Assembly (NCBI GenBank): GCA_019751915.1
Contig: JAIEMS010000040.1
Coordinates: 1 to 64,000, forward strand
Source of the DNA: Burkholderiaceae bacterium
GTDB lineage: Bacteria > Pseudomonadota > Gammaproteobacteria > Burkholderiales > Burkholderiaceae_C
Reading direction: 5' to 3'
DNA: 64,000 nt
Shown: one piece after another, positions 51,248-59,449 of the stretch
Layout: each line of letters begins with the position of its first letter
How positions within the stretch are numbered: the first letter of the stretch is position 1
Notes under the pieces: model-generated
Database searches by the model: none
What the model saw: the letters and a program-made list of their open reading frames with translations, nothing else
Told to the model about the DNA's origin: nothing
Translations under genes and position numbers: made by a program

Positions 51248-52468
51248 ATGCGCGCGCCACTCAAACCCCTCGATGAAGCCCTTGCTGCGCTGCTAGCCTG
51301 TGCAACGCCGCTGCCCCAGCCCGACACCGTAGCGACCTTCGATGCCGATGGCCGGGTGCTCGCGCGGGATGTGGTCTCGCCGTTGCAGGTGCCGCCGTAC
51401 GACAACAGCGCGATGGACGGCTACGCCCTGCGCTGCGCCGATGCCACCGCGCTCGGTGCAGTGCTGCCGGTGTCGCAGCGCATTGCAGCGGGCAGCGTCG
51501 GCCAGCCCTTGCAGCAAGGAACGGCAGCGCGTATTTTTACCGGCGCACCCATTCCTGCTGGAGCCGACGCGGTTTTGATGCAAGAAGATGCCACGGCGCT
51601 GGCCGATGGTTCCATTCGCTTGAACACGCCGCCCCAGCCGGGGCAGTGGATTCGACGCGCCGGAGAGGACATTGCCCGAGGCAGCGTGGTGCTGGCCGCC
51701 GGTACGCGCCTGACCCCGGCTGCGCTCGGTTTGGCCGCCAGCATCGGTTTGGCCGCGTTGCCGGTGGCCCGGCGACCGCGCGTAGCGCTGTTTTCGACCG
51801 GGGATGAGTTGGTCATGCCCGGCGATGTGGCACCCGAAAACCTGCCTCCGGGTGCCATTTACAACTCGAACCGATTTTTTCTGCGCGCCCTGCTGCGCCG
51901 CTTGGGCTGCGAAGTGACCGATTTTGGCACCGTGCCCGATCAGCGCGAGGCCACCCTCCATGCGCTGCAAACTGCCAGCGCCAGCCACGACCTGATTTTG
52001 ACCAGCGGCGGGGTTTCGGTCGGGGAAGAAGACCACATCAAGCCCGCCGTCCAAACGTTGGGCCAGCTCGATCTGTGGCAAATCGCCATCAAACCCGGTA
52101 AGCCCTTTGCCTATGGTCGTATCGGTGGCGCGCACTTCATGGGGCTACCGGGCAACCCGGTATCGAGCTTTGTCACCTTTGTGCTGCTGGTGCGCCCCTT
52201 TCTGCTGCGCTTGCAAGGGGTGCAGGATGTGGCTCCAAAGCCATTTGCCCTGCGCGCTGACTTTGCCTGTACCAAGCCCGACAAACGCCGCGAATTTTTG
52301 CGGGTACGCCACAATGCTGCTGGCGGGTTGGATTTGTTTACCAACCAAAGCTCGGGCGTATTGACATCGGCGGTATGGGGTGATGGTTTGGTCGATCATC
52401 CCGCAGGCCAAACCATTGCCCACGGCGATATGGTGCGCTTTTTGCCTTTTTCGGAGTTGCTGGCATGA
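51248..52468 (+). CDS. moeA: Molybdopterin molybdenumtransferase MoeA
   Basis: MoeA, about 406 residues, inserts molybdate into adenylated molybdopterin. Signatures are PPYDNSAMDGYALRCAD (catalytic Asp region), IFTGAPIPAGADAVLMQED, RRAGEDI, VALFSTGDELVMPGD, IYNSNRFFLRALLRRLG and the MPT-binding LTSGGVSVGEEDH. The C-terminal beta domain is present. The start is ATG 51248 (MRAPLKPLDEAL); the upstream extension is not conserved. It overlaps moaD as ATGA. Confidence 0.95.
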   Translation: MRAPLKPLDEALAALLACATPLPQPDTVATFDADGRVLARDVVSPLQVPPYDNSAMDGYALRCADATALGAVLPVSQRIAAGSVGQPLQQGTAARIFTGAPIPAGADAVLMQEDATALADGSIRLNTPPQPGQWIRRAGEDIARGSVVLAAGTRLTPAALGLAASIGLAALPVARRPRVALFSTGDELVMPGDVAPENLPPGAIYNSNRFFLRALLRRLGCEVTDFGTVPDQREATLHALQTASASHDLILTSGGVSVGEEDHIKPAVQTLGQLDLWQIAIKPGKPFAYGRIGGAHFMGLPGNPVSSFVTFVLLVRPFLLRLQGVQDVAPKPFALRADFACTKPDKRREFLRVRHNAAGGLDLFTNQSSGVLTSAVWGDGLVDHPAGQTIAHGDMVRFLPFSELLA

Positions 52469-52722
52469 ATAAAAAAGTCACCGTGCGCTATTTTGCGTCG
52501 ATCCGCGAGGCACTGGGCTGCTCCAGCGAAACCATCGAGACCGATGCGGCCACGCTGGGCGCGCTGCGCGGGGTACTGATGGAGCGTGGTGGTGCCTATG
52601 CCAGCAGCCTCGGTGCGGGCAAGGCGGTGCGTGTGGCGCTCAATCAGGTGCTCAGTGACGACAGTGCCGCATTGCCGGGCGGCGCTGAAGTGGCATTTTT
52701 TCCGCCCGTCACTGGGGGTTAA
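52465..52722 (+). CDS. moaD: Molybdopterin synthase sulfur carrier subunit MoaD
   Basis: A ubiquitin-like protein of 85 residues ending in the required Gly-Gly (PPVTGG), which is adenylated and thiocarboxylated to deliver sulfur to the MoaE catalytic subunit. The start VTVRYFASIREALG is typical. No moaE follows in this window, so the partner must be encoded elsewhere; the next gene is the fumarase, 82 nt downstream. Confidence 0.94.
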   Translation: MNKKVTVRYFASIREALGCSSETIETDAATLGALRGVLMERGGAYASSLGAGKAVRVALNQVLSDDSAALPGGAEVAFFPPVTGG

Positions 52723-52804
52723 CAATGCCCCAGCGACAGCGCCGCGCAAGCTGTGCGGAGGATAATCCTCACTCCCAAAACACTGATTTCACCCCACCCA
52801 CGCC

Positions 52805-54358
52805 ATGACAACGACCATCAAGCAGGAAGACCTGATTCAGTCCATCGCGGACGCTTTTCAATACATCAGCTACTACCACCCGCTGGACTACATCAAGGCG
52901 CTGGGCGAAGCCTACGAGCGCGAGCAGTCGCCCGCTGCCAAAGATGCTATCGCCCAAATTTTGACCAACTCGCGCATGTCTGCCGAAGGCCATCGTCCGA
53001 TTTGCCAAGACACCGGCATCGGCATGGTGTTTCTCAAAGTTGGCATGAACGTCCGCTGGGACGATGCCACGATGGGTTTGCAGCAAATGGTCGATGAGGG
53101 CGTGCGCCGGGCTTACTCTAACCCCGACAACCCGCTGCGTGCCTCGGTGCTGGCCGATCCCGCTGGTGCCCGCAAAAACACCAAAGACAACACCCCAGCG
53201 GTGGTGCATTTTGAGATCGTCCCCGGCGACCACGTTGAAGTCATCTGCGCCGCCAAGGGCGGTGGCTCGGAGGCCAAGGCCAAGTTTGCCATGCTCAACC
53301 CATCGGACGATTTGGTCGATTGGGTTCTGAAAAAGATTCCAGAAATGGGCGCAGGCTGGTGCCCGCCCGGCATCATCGGCATCGGCATCGGTGGCACCCC
53401 CGAAAAAGCCATGTTGCTGGCCAAAGAGTCGATCATGGCCCCGGTCGATATCCATGACCTGAAAGACAAAGCCGCCTCGGGTGCTGTTTTGACCCGCCCC
53501 GAACAACTGCGCTTGGAGCTGTACGAGAAGATCAATGCATTGGGTGTCGGTGCCCAAGGCTTGGGCGGCCTGACCACCGTGCTCGACGTGAAGGTGCTGG
53601 ACTACCCTTGCCACGCCGCCAACCTGCCAGTGGCCTTGGTGCCCAACTGCGCTGCGACCCGCCACTGCCACTTCCATCTGGATGGCTCTGGCCCGGCCAA
53701 GCTCGAAACTCCCAAGCTCGAAGACTGGCCTGCCGTCACTTGGAAGCCCGACACCCAGTCGGCCACCCGCGTCAACCTCGACACCCTGACCAAAGAAGAA
53801 GTCGCTTCGTGGAAGGTCGGCCAAAAATTGTTGCTCAACGGCAAAATGCTCACGGGCCGCGATGCTGCGCACAAGCGCATCTCTGACATGCTGGCTAAGG
53901 GCGAGCCGCTGCCGGTCGATTTCACCAACCGCGTGATTTACTACGTCGGCCCGGTCGATCCCGTGCGCGACGAAGTCGTTGGCCCCGCAGGCCCAACCAC
54001 CGGCACCCGCATGGACAAGTTCACCCGCATGATGCTCGAGCAAACGGGCTTGATTTCGATGATTGGCAAATCTGAGCGCGGCCCGGTCGCCATCGAAGCC
54101 ATCAAAGACAACCAATCGGCCTATTTGATGGCCGTCGGCGGCGCAGCGTACTTGGTTGCCAAGGCCATCAAGACGGCCAAGGTGGTCGGTTTTGCCGATT
54201 TGGGCATGGAAGCCATCTACGAGTTTGATGTGCAAGACATGCCCGTGACCGTGGCGGTTGATTCCAGCGGTGCCAATGTCCACGAAAGCGGCCCCGCCGA
54301 GTGGAAGAAACGCATTGCTACCGGCGAATTCAAAGGCATCAGCGTGGCTGCGGCCTGA
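52805..54358 (+). CDS. fumA: Class I (4Fe-4S) fumarate hydratase
   Basis: An iron-sulfur fumarase of 517 residues that interconverts fumarate and malate in the TCA cycle. Cluster cysteines are C67 in RPICQDTGIGMVFL and those in VPNCAATRHCHFHLDG. The C-terminal beta domain has FTNRVIYYVGPVDPVRDEVVGPAGPTTGTRMDKFT and KSERGP. Alpha and beta domains are fused in one chain, as in FumA/FumB, whereas some bacteria split them. An intrinsic terminator follows 43 nt after the stop. The symbol is by family; it could equally be called fumB. Confidence 0.94.
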   Translation: MTTTIKQEDLIQSIADAFQYISYYHPLDYIKALGEAYEREQSPAAKDAIAQILTNSRMSAEGHRPICQDTGIGMVFLKVGMNVRWDDATMGLQQMVDEGVRRAYSNPDNPLRASVLADPAGARKNTKDNTPAVVHFEIVPGDHVEVICAAKGGGSEAKAKFAMLNPSDDLVDWVLKKIPEMGAGWCPPGIIGIGIGGTPEKAMLLAKESIMAPVDIHDLKDKAASGAVLTRPEQLRLELYEKINALGVGAQGLGGLTTVLDVKVLDYPCHAANLPVALVPNCAATRHCHFHLDGSGPAKLETPKLEDWPAVTWKPDTQSATRVNLDTLTKEEVASWKVGQKLLLNGKMLTGRDAAHKRISDMLAKGEPLPVDFTNRVIYYVGPVDPVRDEVVGPAGPTTGTRMDKFTRMMLEQTGLISMIGKSERGPVAIEAIKDNQSAYLMAVGGAAYLVAKAIKTAKVVGFADLGMEAIYEFDVQDMPVTVAVDSSGANVHESGPAEWKKRIATGEFKGISVAAA

Positions 54359-54401
54359 GTTGAACGCTGATTTTTGAGGTAGCAGCAAAATGGCCCGTTC
54401 G

Positions 54402-54430
54402 CCGCCCGAGGGTGGTGGGCGGGTTTTTTC
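54402..54430 (+). terminator. Intrinsic terminator after the fumarase gene
   Basis: CCGCCC (54402-54407) and GGGCGG (54417-54422) form a 6-bp stem with a 9-nt loop, followed by GTTTTTTCTTT. It ends 26 nt before the murI start, so the murI promoter must overlap or lie within this region. Confidence 0.85.
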
Positions 54431-54455
54431 TTTGAGCGCTTCCTATTCAATCGAT

Positions 54456-55316
54456 ATGTCCTTGGCACAGTCTCCCATTGGGGTTTTTGACAGTGGCGTT
54501 GGTGGCCTGAGCGTGCTGCAAGCGTTGCGCGCCCAATTGCCGCATGAGCGTTTTGTCTATGTGGCCGACAGCGGTCACGCCCCCTACGGCGAACGCGGCG
54601 ATGCTTTTGTCGCTGCCCGTACCCATGCCATCACCGACTTTTTAACCACCCAGCACCACATCAAAGCCTTGGTGGTGGCCTGCAATACGGCTACCGCCGC
54701 TGCCATCGACGAGGTGCGCATGCGCTATCCCGTGCTGCCAGCCATTGGGATTGAACCGGCGCTCAAGCCCGCAGTGGCGGCCAGCCAAACCGGGCACATC
54801 GGCGTGATGGGCACACGCGGCACCCTCGCCAGCGCTAAGTTTGGCAAACTGCTGGCATCGTTGCAGGGGCAGGCCCAGTTTGTGCTTCAGCCCTGCGACG
54901 GCTTGGCCCATGCCATCGAGCGCAGCACCGCACAGGCCCTGCCGTTGATTTCGTTTGCTACAGAAATAAGAGCGCTGTGTGCAAGCTACACGCAGGCTAT
55001 GGGCCAGTTCGGTTCAAAATTGGGCCACATCGACACGCTGGTGCTCGGTTGCACCCACTACGCTTTTGCCCAAGATGAATTGCGTGATCTGCTCGGCCCA
55101 CAAGTGCGTCTGGTTGCCGCCGCAGAGCCTGTGGCACGCCAAACGAGGCGCTTGCTGCAAGAGTCCCGCAGCTTGGCCCCAGCAGCGGCGTTGCTGCCAG
55201 AGCACACGATTGAACTGTGGACGACCGGCCCCATCGTGCAATTGCAAGCGGCGGCAGCGCGCTGGTTGCAGTTGCCTCCCCAGTGCTGCCATGCCATCGA
55301 CCTGCCTATCGGCTGA
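54456..55316 (+). CDS. murI: Glutamate racemase MurI
   Basis: MurI, 286 residues, supplies D-glutamate for peptidoglycan. The catalytic pair is C76 in VVACNTATAAA and C199 in LVLGCTHYAF; the N-terminal motif is IGVFDSGVGGLSVL with D12. The ATG at 54456 is preferred, as the longer frame runs through the fumarase terminator. The segment FATEIRALCASYTQAMG (about residues 167-183) is encoded by a match to the 45-nt interspersed element; relatives have an unlike sequence in this surface region before the second catalytic cysteine. Residues of the active site are unaffected. Confidence 0.93.
   Translation: MSLAQSPIGVFDSGVGGLSVLQALRAQLPHERFVYVADSGHAPYGERGDAFVAARTHAITDFLTTQHHIKALVVACNTATAAAIDEVRMRYPVLPAIGIEPALKPAVAASQTGHIGVMGTRGTLASAKFGKLLASLQGQAQFVLQPCDGLAHAIERSTAQALPLISFATEIRALCASYTQAMGQFGSKLGHIDTLVLGCTHYAFAQDELRDLLGPQVRLVAAAEPVARQTRRLLQESRSLAPAAALLPEHTIELWTTGPIVQLQAAAARWLQLPPQCCHAIDLPIG
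54955..54999 (+). repeat. 45-nt element match inside murI
   Basis: TTGCTAC, 7 nt, AGAGC, 20 nt, AGGCTA: the same geometry as the intergenic copies, with substitutions in three of the fixed blocks. It is entirely within the murI reading frame. Confidence 0.5.
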
Positions 55317-55420
55317 TGGCAACGTCCAAACGCAGCACGGATAATGGCAAACTTTCCTTCTTTCCGAACCGTCGGCCCGGCTTTGCTTGCGGCGCTGCGT
55401 TCGCAACCTACCTTCTCGAC

Positions 55421-56737
55421 ATGAGCGCCACCGCCACCGCCACCGATCCCAACCTGAAACACCTGCACACCGCCCGTGAACAAATCGCCAAAGGTGATTT
55501 GAAAAATGCAGCCAAGACCCTGAACAAAGCCCAAAAGCAAATGCCCAACGATGCCCGGGTCTTCATGCTGGCGGGTGTCATGGCCGAGAAATCAGGCAAC
55601 CCCCAAGGTGCCTTGGATGCCCTGCGCCGCGCCGTCACGCTGGCCCCCGACTGGGGCCCGGGCCTGCTGGAGTTGGCATTGTTTTATGCCCGCCAAAACC
55701 AGTTTGAACCGGCCATCGAAACGGCTGAAAAAGTAGCCCGCATTGAACCGAAAAACCTGCGGGTTTTGGCCGGGGTGGTGGACATTGCCCACCGCGCTAA
55801 CCACCTGGAAATGGCCGTGCGCCACCTGCACCGTGGGCTTGAACTGATGCCCGGCGATGCGACCCTGCGCCGCGCACTGGCGCGCGACCTGACGGGTTTG
55901 GGACAATACGACGAAGCCCTGAGCCTGTGGGGAGCCTTGATCGACGAAGACCCTACCGACACCCAAGCCCTGACAGGCCGAGTGCAAACCCACATTGCCC
56001 AAGGCAACCCCAGTCGGGCGTTGTCTGACACGGGTGCATTGCTGCAATTGGCCCCCGGCGATTCGGTTTATGCCTATTACAACGCACTGGCCCACGGTGC
56101 TACCCCAGCCCACCAGCCACCCGAGCTGAACCGGGGCATGTTTGACGACATGGCCGAGATGTACGACCTGCACATGGTGCGCGGACTCAAGTACCGCCTG
56201 CCCCAGCAAATTGCCACCAAAATCACGGCCTTGCACCCTGAGAAAAAGCTCAATATTCTCGATTTGGGCTGTGGTACCGGCTTGCTAGGGGTGTTTTTGG
56301 GGCGCATCGACGGTTTCTTGATTGGCGTTGATATTTCCAAAAAGATGCTGGAAAAAGCGGCGCGCTACGAGGTTTATGACCGCTTTCACAACGTCAATTT
56401 GCTTGATGCACTGGAAGACACCCCTGCCGCGCTGTACCAAGTGATTACAGCGCTGGATGTGTTTATCTATGCGGGCGAATTGTCTGGGGCCATTCCCAAT
56501 GCACTGCGTATTTTGACCCCCGGCGGGCACTTGATGTTCTCGTGCGAAGTCGCCCCTGAAGACGGCCCCGACCTCGTGTTGCAAGCCAATGGCCGCTACG
56601 CGCACAAACGCAGCCAAGTGCTGGCGCTGTGCCAAGCAGCAGGTTTTGAATCGGTAGAAGTAGAAGAAACCGAGCTGCGCCAAGAAAACCAGCAGCCAGT
56701 GCAAGGCTTTGTGGTGACTGCACGCAAGAGCAGCTAA
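55421..56737 (+). CDS. TPR-repeat SAM-dependent methyltransferase
   Basis: A cytosolic protein of about 438 residues. The N-terminal half (about 10-215) is a series of tetratricopeptide repeats (HTAREQIAKGDLKNAAKTLNKAQKQMPNDARVFMLAG and following). The C-terminal half is a class I methyltransferase with SAM loop NILDLGCGTGLLGVFLG, GVDISKKMLEKA and a late LTPGGHLMFSCE strand. YNALAHG...FDDMAEMYDLHMVRGLKYRLP joins the two halves and is typical of this family. The substrate is unknown. The ATG at 55421 is chosen; the longer frame is the overlap with murI, whose stop is 104 nt upstream. Confidence 0.8.
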   Translation: MSATATATDPNLKHLHTAREQIAKGDLKNAAKTLNKAQKQMPNDARVFMLAGVMAEKSGNPQGALDALRRAVTLAPDWGPGLLELALFYARQNQFEPAIETAEKVARIEPKNLRVLAGVVDIAHRANHLEMAVRHLHRGLELMPGDATLRRALARDLTGLGQYDEALSLWGALIDEDPTDTQALTGRVQTHIAQGNPSRALSDTGALLQLAPGDSVYAYYNALAHGATPAHQPPELNRGMFDDMAEMYDLHMVRGLKYRLPQQIATKITALHPEKKLNILDLGCGTGLLGVFLGRIDGFLIGVDISKKMLEKAARYEVYDRFHNVNLLDALEDTPAALYQVITALDVFIYAGELSGAIPNALRILTPGGHLMFSCEVAPEDGPDLVLQANGRYAHKRSQVLALCQAAGFESVEVEETELRQENQQPVQGFVVTARKSS

Positions 56738-56747
56738 TCGCACAGGC

Positions 56748-56772
56748 CCGCAGCAGCCGTGCTTGCGGGCAC
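56748..56772. terminator. Hairpin between the convergent methyltransferase and parA genes
   Basis: GCCCGCA (56748-56754) and TGCGGGC (56766-56772) pair perfectly. The U tracts are poor on both strands, so it is a weak bidirectional terminator candidate in the 54-bp convergent gap. Confidence 0.45.
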
Positions 56773-56791
56773 TTTGGCGGTGTACCGCGTG

Positions 56792-57580
56792 CTATGCGTC
56801 CAGCGACCACAGGCGCACCAGCTCATCGGTCAAGAGTTGGTAGTCGGTGGCGGCACGACTGCGCGGGGCATAGTCAAAAATCGGTCGCCCCACAGCAAAA
56901 GACTCGGCCAATTTAATGTCGGGCCGGATGAATCCGACCAGTTTGTCATGACCAAATTGCTGCGCCAAGGCATCAATGACTTGCCGGTGCAACACAATCG
57001 CCAAGTTGACCTGCACCGGTGTTAGTGCAAGGATTTTCAAATCAGGATTGGTACTGATGCGAATGCGAAAGAACAACCGGGCAAACTGCTTCACGCCCTC
57101 AGCGGCCAGTGGATGCGGCACAAACGGAATCACGACCCCACGCGCAGCGGTCAAAGCGTTGATGAGCAATGCATCCAGCGAGGGCGGTGTATCAACAATC
57201 ACCACCCGGTAACGCCCCTGAATAGCCGGGTCGGTCAGCGCACGGGCCAACAGGTGGCTGGCCGTCAAGGCACCGCCGTGCTCAAACAACGGATTGGCAG
57301 GGGCGAGGTCTAACCCCGCCACGCTGGTGTGGCGGATGGCGGGGGCCAGTGCGCCATCGCCTTTGGTAAAAATATCGTGGGCTGTGGGGTCGGTTTTCCC
57401 AGCGGTAATGCCCAAACCAAAACCGGCATGGCCTTGGGTGTCCAAATCAATCAGCAAGGTCGAAAAGCCCTTGCGGGCCAAGCCAGCGGCTAAATTAACC
57501 GCCGTGGTGGTTTTGCCTGCACCGCCCTTGCGATTGGCCAAGGCAATGACAAAGGGGACAAGGGGGGCAGCGCTTGCCAT
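56792..57580 (-). CDS. ParA/MinD-type ATPase of the chemosensory operon
   Basis: A deviant Walker A ATPase of 262 residues. The N terminus reads VIALANRKGGAGKTTTAVNLAAGLA with the signature lysine of the KGGxGKT motif, then LLIDLDTQGHAG and VIVDTPPSLD. ParA-type proteins encoded in chemotaxis operons (ParC, PpfA) position chemoreceptor arrays before division; I infer the same here. No ParB-like partner is adjacent, as in those systems, where the array components act as the cargo. Its ATG overlaps the MCP stop as TGATG. It is the last gene of the operon, so it is not a chromosome-partitioning ParA. Confidence 0.85.
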   Translation of the reverse strand: MASAAPLVPFVIALANRKGGAGKTTTAVNLAAGLARKGFSTLLIDLDTQGHAGFGLGITAGKTDPTAHDIFTKGDGALAPAIRHTSVAGLDLAPANPLFEHGGALTASHLLARALTDPAIQGRYRVVIVDTPPSLDALLINALTAARGVVIPFVPHPLAAEGVKQFARLFFRIRISTNPDLKILALTPVQVNLAIVLHRQVIDALAQQFGHDKLVGFIRPDIKLAESFAVGRPIFDYAPRSRAATDYQLLTDELVRLWSLDA

Positions 57581-58803
57581 CAGAACAGCTCGATTTTGGG
57601 TTCTGCATCGATGTGTGCGGCATGTCCCGTCGCGGCGTTATGGACATAACGCTGGGTGTTCATGACGTAAATATCCTGCAATGCATCAATTTTTTCGGTC
57701 AGTGGAGACAAGCCGTCAAGGCTGGCCGATTTAGTACCAATCACTTGGGCGATTTCCGCAAAATGCTCGTCCAATTGCGTCAGCGCCACCGATACATGGC
57801 CCAGTTGTTGACGCACGATGTCTTGAAACTGAAACTCCCCATTCAGGCCCAGCACCGATACGTTGATTTTTTGCATTGCTTGGCGGCTGTTGTCGGCCTC
57901 TAGCAGCAGCAAATCGAGCAGTTTTTCGATGTTGTTGCGCATCAATTTGATACCGCTGATATCGGTGATAGTGGCATCTTTGGTGGGCGATGCATCTGCA
58001 TGAAACCCTGCTGCCTTATTGACGGCCTCAATGCCTTGTGCAATTTGCTGCGCTGCATCGGCGGTGTCGGTCGAGAGTTTGCGCACCTCAGCGGCCACCA
58101 CTGCAAACCCCCGCCCCGACTCACCGGCACGGGCTGCTTCGATGGCCGCATTGACGGCCAACAGATTGGTTTGCGCTGCAATGCGGGCAATGCGCTCGGT
58201 CAGGGGTTTGAGTTCGGCCACTTGCTGCAAAACACTTTGTACCCGTTCCAGATGGTCTAACGTTTCGGTAAAGGAGCGGCGCGTAGTGTCTTGGTTGGCA
58301 GTGACCATTTCGACGCTTTTTTCTGCCTCCTGCATGCTTTGCAACAGCACCGTGCATTGCCCTTGAATGTCTTGCAAGCCGCCCATGATTTTGAGCGCTG
58401 AATCTTCGGTGGTGCGGCTGGCCTGATCTAACTGGCCGCGCAATACGTTGTTATAGGGCTGCACCGATTGCATTTCGGTGGCAATGCGTTGATTTTTTTG
58501 GTGTTCGAATTGATATTTTTTTGCCAAGGCTTTTCGATAATCAGCTTTTTCTGAAGAAACAGCTTTGGAAAGAATTTCTTTTTGCATTTTCTGCAAAATA
58601 GTACTGCCCACAAATACCAATAAACCGGCCAGCAATGCCACCATTGTCTGAAAAGAAAGGTTGAGATGGTCACCTAAAAAAGTCAAAAAATACGGGGTCA
58701 ATAACCACGTAATACCAGCCGCCAAACCTGAAAAACCTACCACTACGCCCAGTGCCAGCCATCTGGATGCTCTGGGCTCCTTGTTCGTGTAATCATCTAC
58801 CAT
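57580..58803 (-). CDS. Methyl-accepting chemotaxis protein without a periplasmic sensor domain
   Basis: A receptor of about 407 residues. Two membrane helices (about 15-40 and 50-70) are separated by only about ten residues, so there is no periplasmic ligand domain. A cytoplasmic coiled coil follows, then the signalling hairpin [40 protein letters not shown] that contacts CheA/CheW. The C-terminal part has [15 protein letters not shown], found in similar short receptors. There is no NWETF-type CheR/CheB tether. The ATG at 58803 has GGGAGG 8 nt upstream; the TTG farther on is not needed. The 5' part is somewhat AT-rich. The lack of a sensor domain suggests an internal or protein-borne signal. 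Confidence 0.85.
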   Translation of the reverse strand: MVDDYTNKEPRASRWLALGVVVGFSGLAAGITWLLTPYFLTFLGDHLNLSFQTMVALLAGLLVFVGSTILQKMQKEILSKAVSSEKADYRKALAKKYQFEHQKNQRIATEMQSVQPYNNVLRGQLDQASRTTEDSALKIMGGLQDIQGQCTVLLQSMQEAEKSVEMVTANQDTTRRSFTETLDHLERVQSVLQQVAELKPLTERIARIAAQTNLLAVNAAIEAARAGESGRGFAVVAAEVRKLSTDTADAAQQIAQGIEAVNKAAGFHADASPTKDATITDISGIKLMRNNIEKLLDLLLLEADNSRQAMQKINVSVLGLNGEFQFQDIVRQQLGHVSVALTQLDEHFAEIAQVIGTKSASLDGLSPLTEKIDALQDIYVMNTQRYVHNAATGHAAHIDAEPKIELF

Positions 58804-58834
58804 CACAGCCTCCCGCTGGTATTGCTGCAAGCGT

Positions 58835-59197
58835 TCAGCCCGGCAATACTTGTTTAATCACCTTGAGTAAATCTGTCGCTGCTACAGGCTTTACCAGCCA
58901 TCCAGTTGCCCCGAGTTTTTTCGCTTCATCGCGTTTGGCTACTTGGCTTTCGGTGGTGAGAACCAAGATGGGCGTAAAACGCAGCAGTGGCCGGGCATTC
59001 CGAATGAACTCAATGCCGTTCATTTGTGGCATATTGATGTCGGTAATAATTAAATTTGGTTTCATGCCAGATTTAATTTTTGTCATGGCCTCGACACCGT
59101 TGGTTGCGGTTTCAACCTGATAGCCAGACATTTGTAAGGAGCTTTTCAGGCTCATTAACATGGTGGCAGAATCATCGATCAAAAGAATGGTTTGCAT
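58835..59197 (-). CDS. CheY-like response regulator (operon copy 2)
   Basis: A single receiver domain of 120 residues. Acid pocket IDDS near residues 8-9, phospho-acceptor D54-region in [12 protein letters not shown], switch Thr in LVLTTES, and conserved Lys in [10 protein letters not shown]. No output domain. It begins directly after the STAS-like gene (the stop and start are adjacent), 31 nt before the MCP gene. It is closest in look to CheY proteins of chemosensory clusters. Confidence 0.9.
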   Translation of the reverse strand: MQTILLIDDSATMLMSLKSSLQMSGYQVETATNGVEAMTKIKSGMKPNLIITDINMPQMNGIEFIRNARPLLRFTPILVLTTESQVAKRDEAKKLGATGWLVKPVAATDLLKVIKQVLPG

Positions 59198-59449
59198 TTA
59201 GAAACTCTCGGGAAAAATTTCAAGTTGGGGCCGCACATGGTGGGCGAAAAATGGGTTCACTGGCTGACCTGTCACTGGAGCCGATTGTGATAACAAGGCC
59301 TGTACCACCGCCATGTGCAGGTGCTCGGCTTGGGTGACATCGACTTCGCGGCTTGGGTTCTTCAGCAGCCAAGCAAGCAAGGTCTCGGCCTCCTCGACCG
59401 TACAAATACCAGAGAGTACGGCGCGCTTTTTTTGGTAAGCGATAGGCAT
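59198..59449 (-). CDS. Small STAS-like protein of the chemosensory operon
   Basis: An 83-residue protein. The order of predicted strands and helices and the core phrase REVDVTQAEHLHMAVVQALLSQ resemble the STAS (anti-sigma factor antagonist) fold, in which this position holds the phosphorylatable Ser/Thr; here the corresponding residues are Ala-Glu-His-Leu-His, so regulation by serine phosphorylation is doubtful. Similar small genes occur beside cheA in other betaproteobacteria. It overlaps cheA as TGATG and abuts the next cheY. Fold assignment is an inference from pattern. Confidence 0.6.
   Translation of the reverse strand: MPIAYQKKRAVLSGICTVEEAETLLAWLLKNPSREVDVTQAEHLHMAVVQALLSQSAPVTGQPVNPFFAHHVRPQLEIFPESF

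Noticed and set aside
56792-57580. Chromosome-partitioning parA near an origin
   Set aside because: There is no parB, no gidB/mnmG and no parS-like or DnaA-box cluster nearby; the gene belongs to the chemosensory operon.
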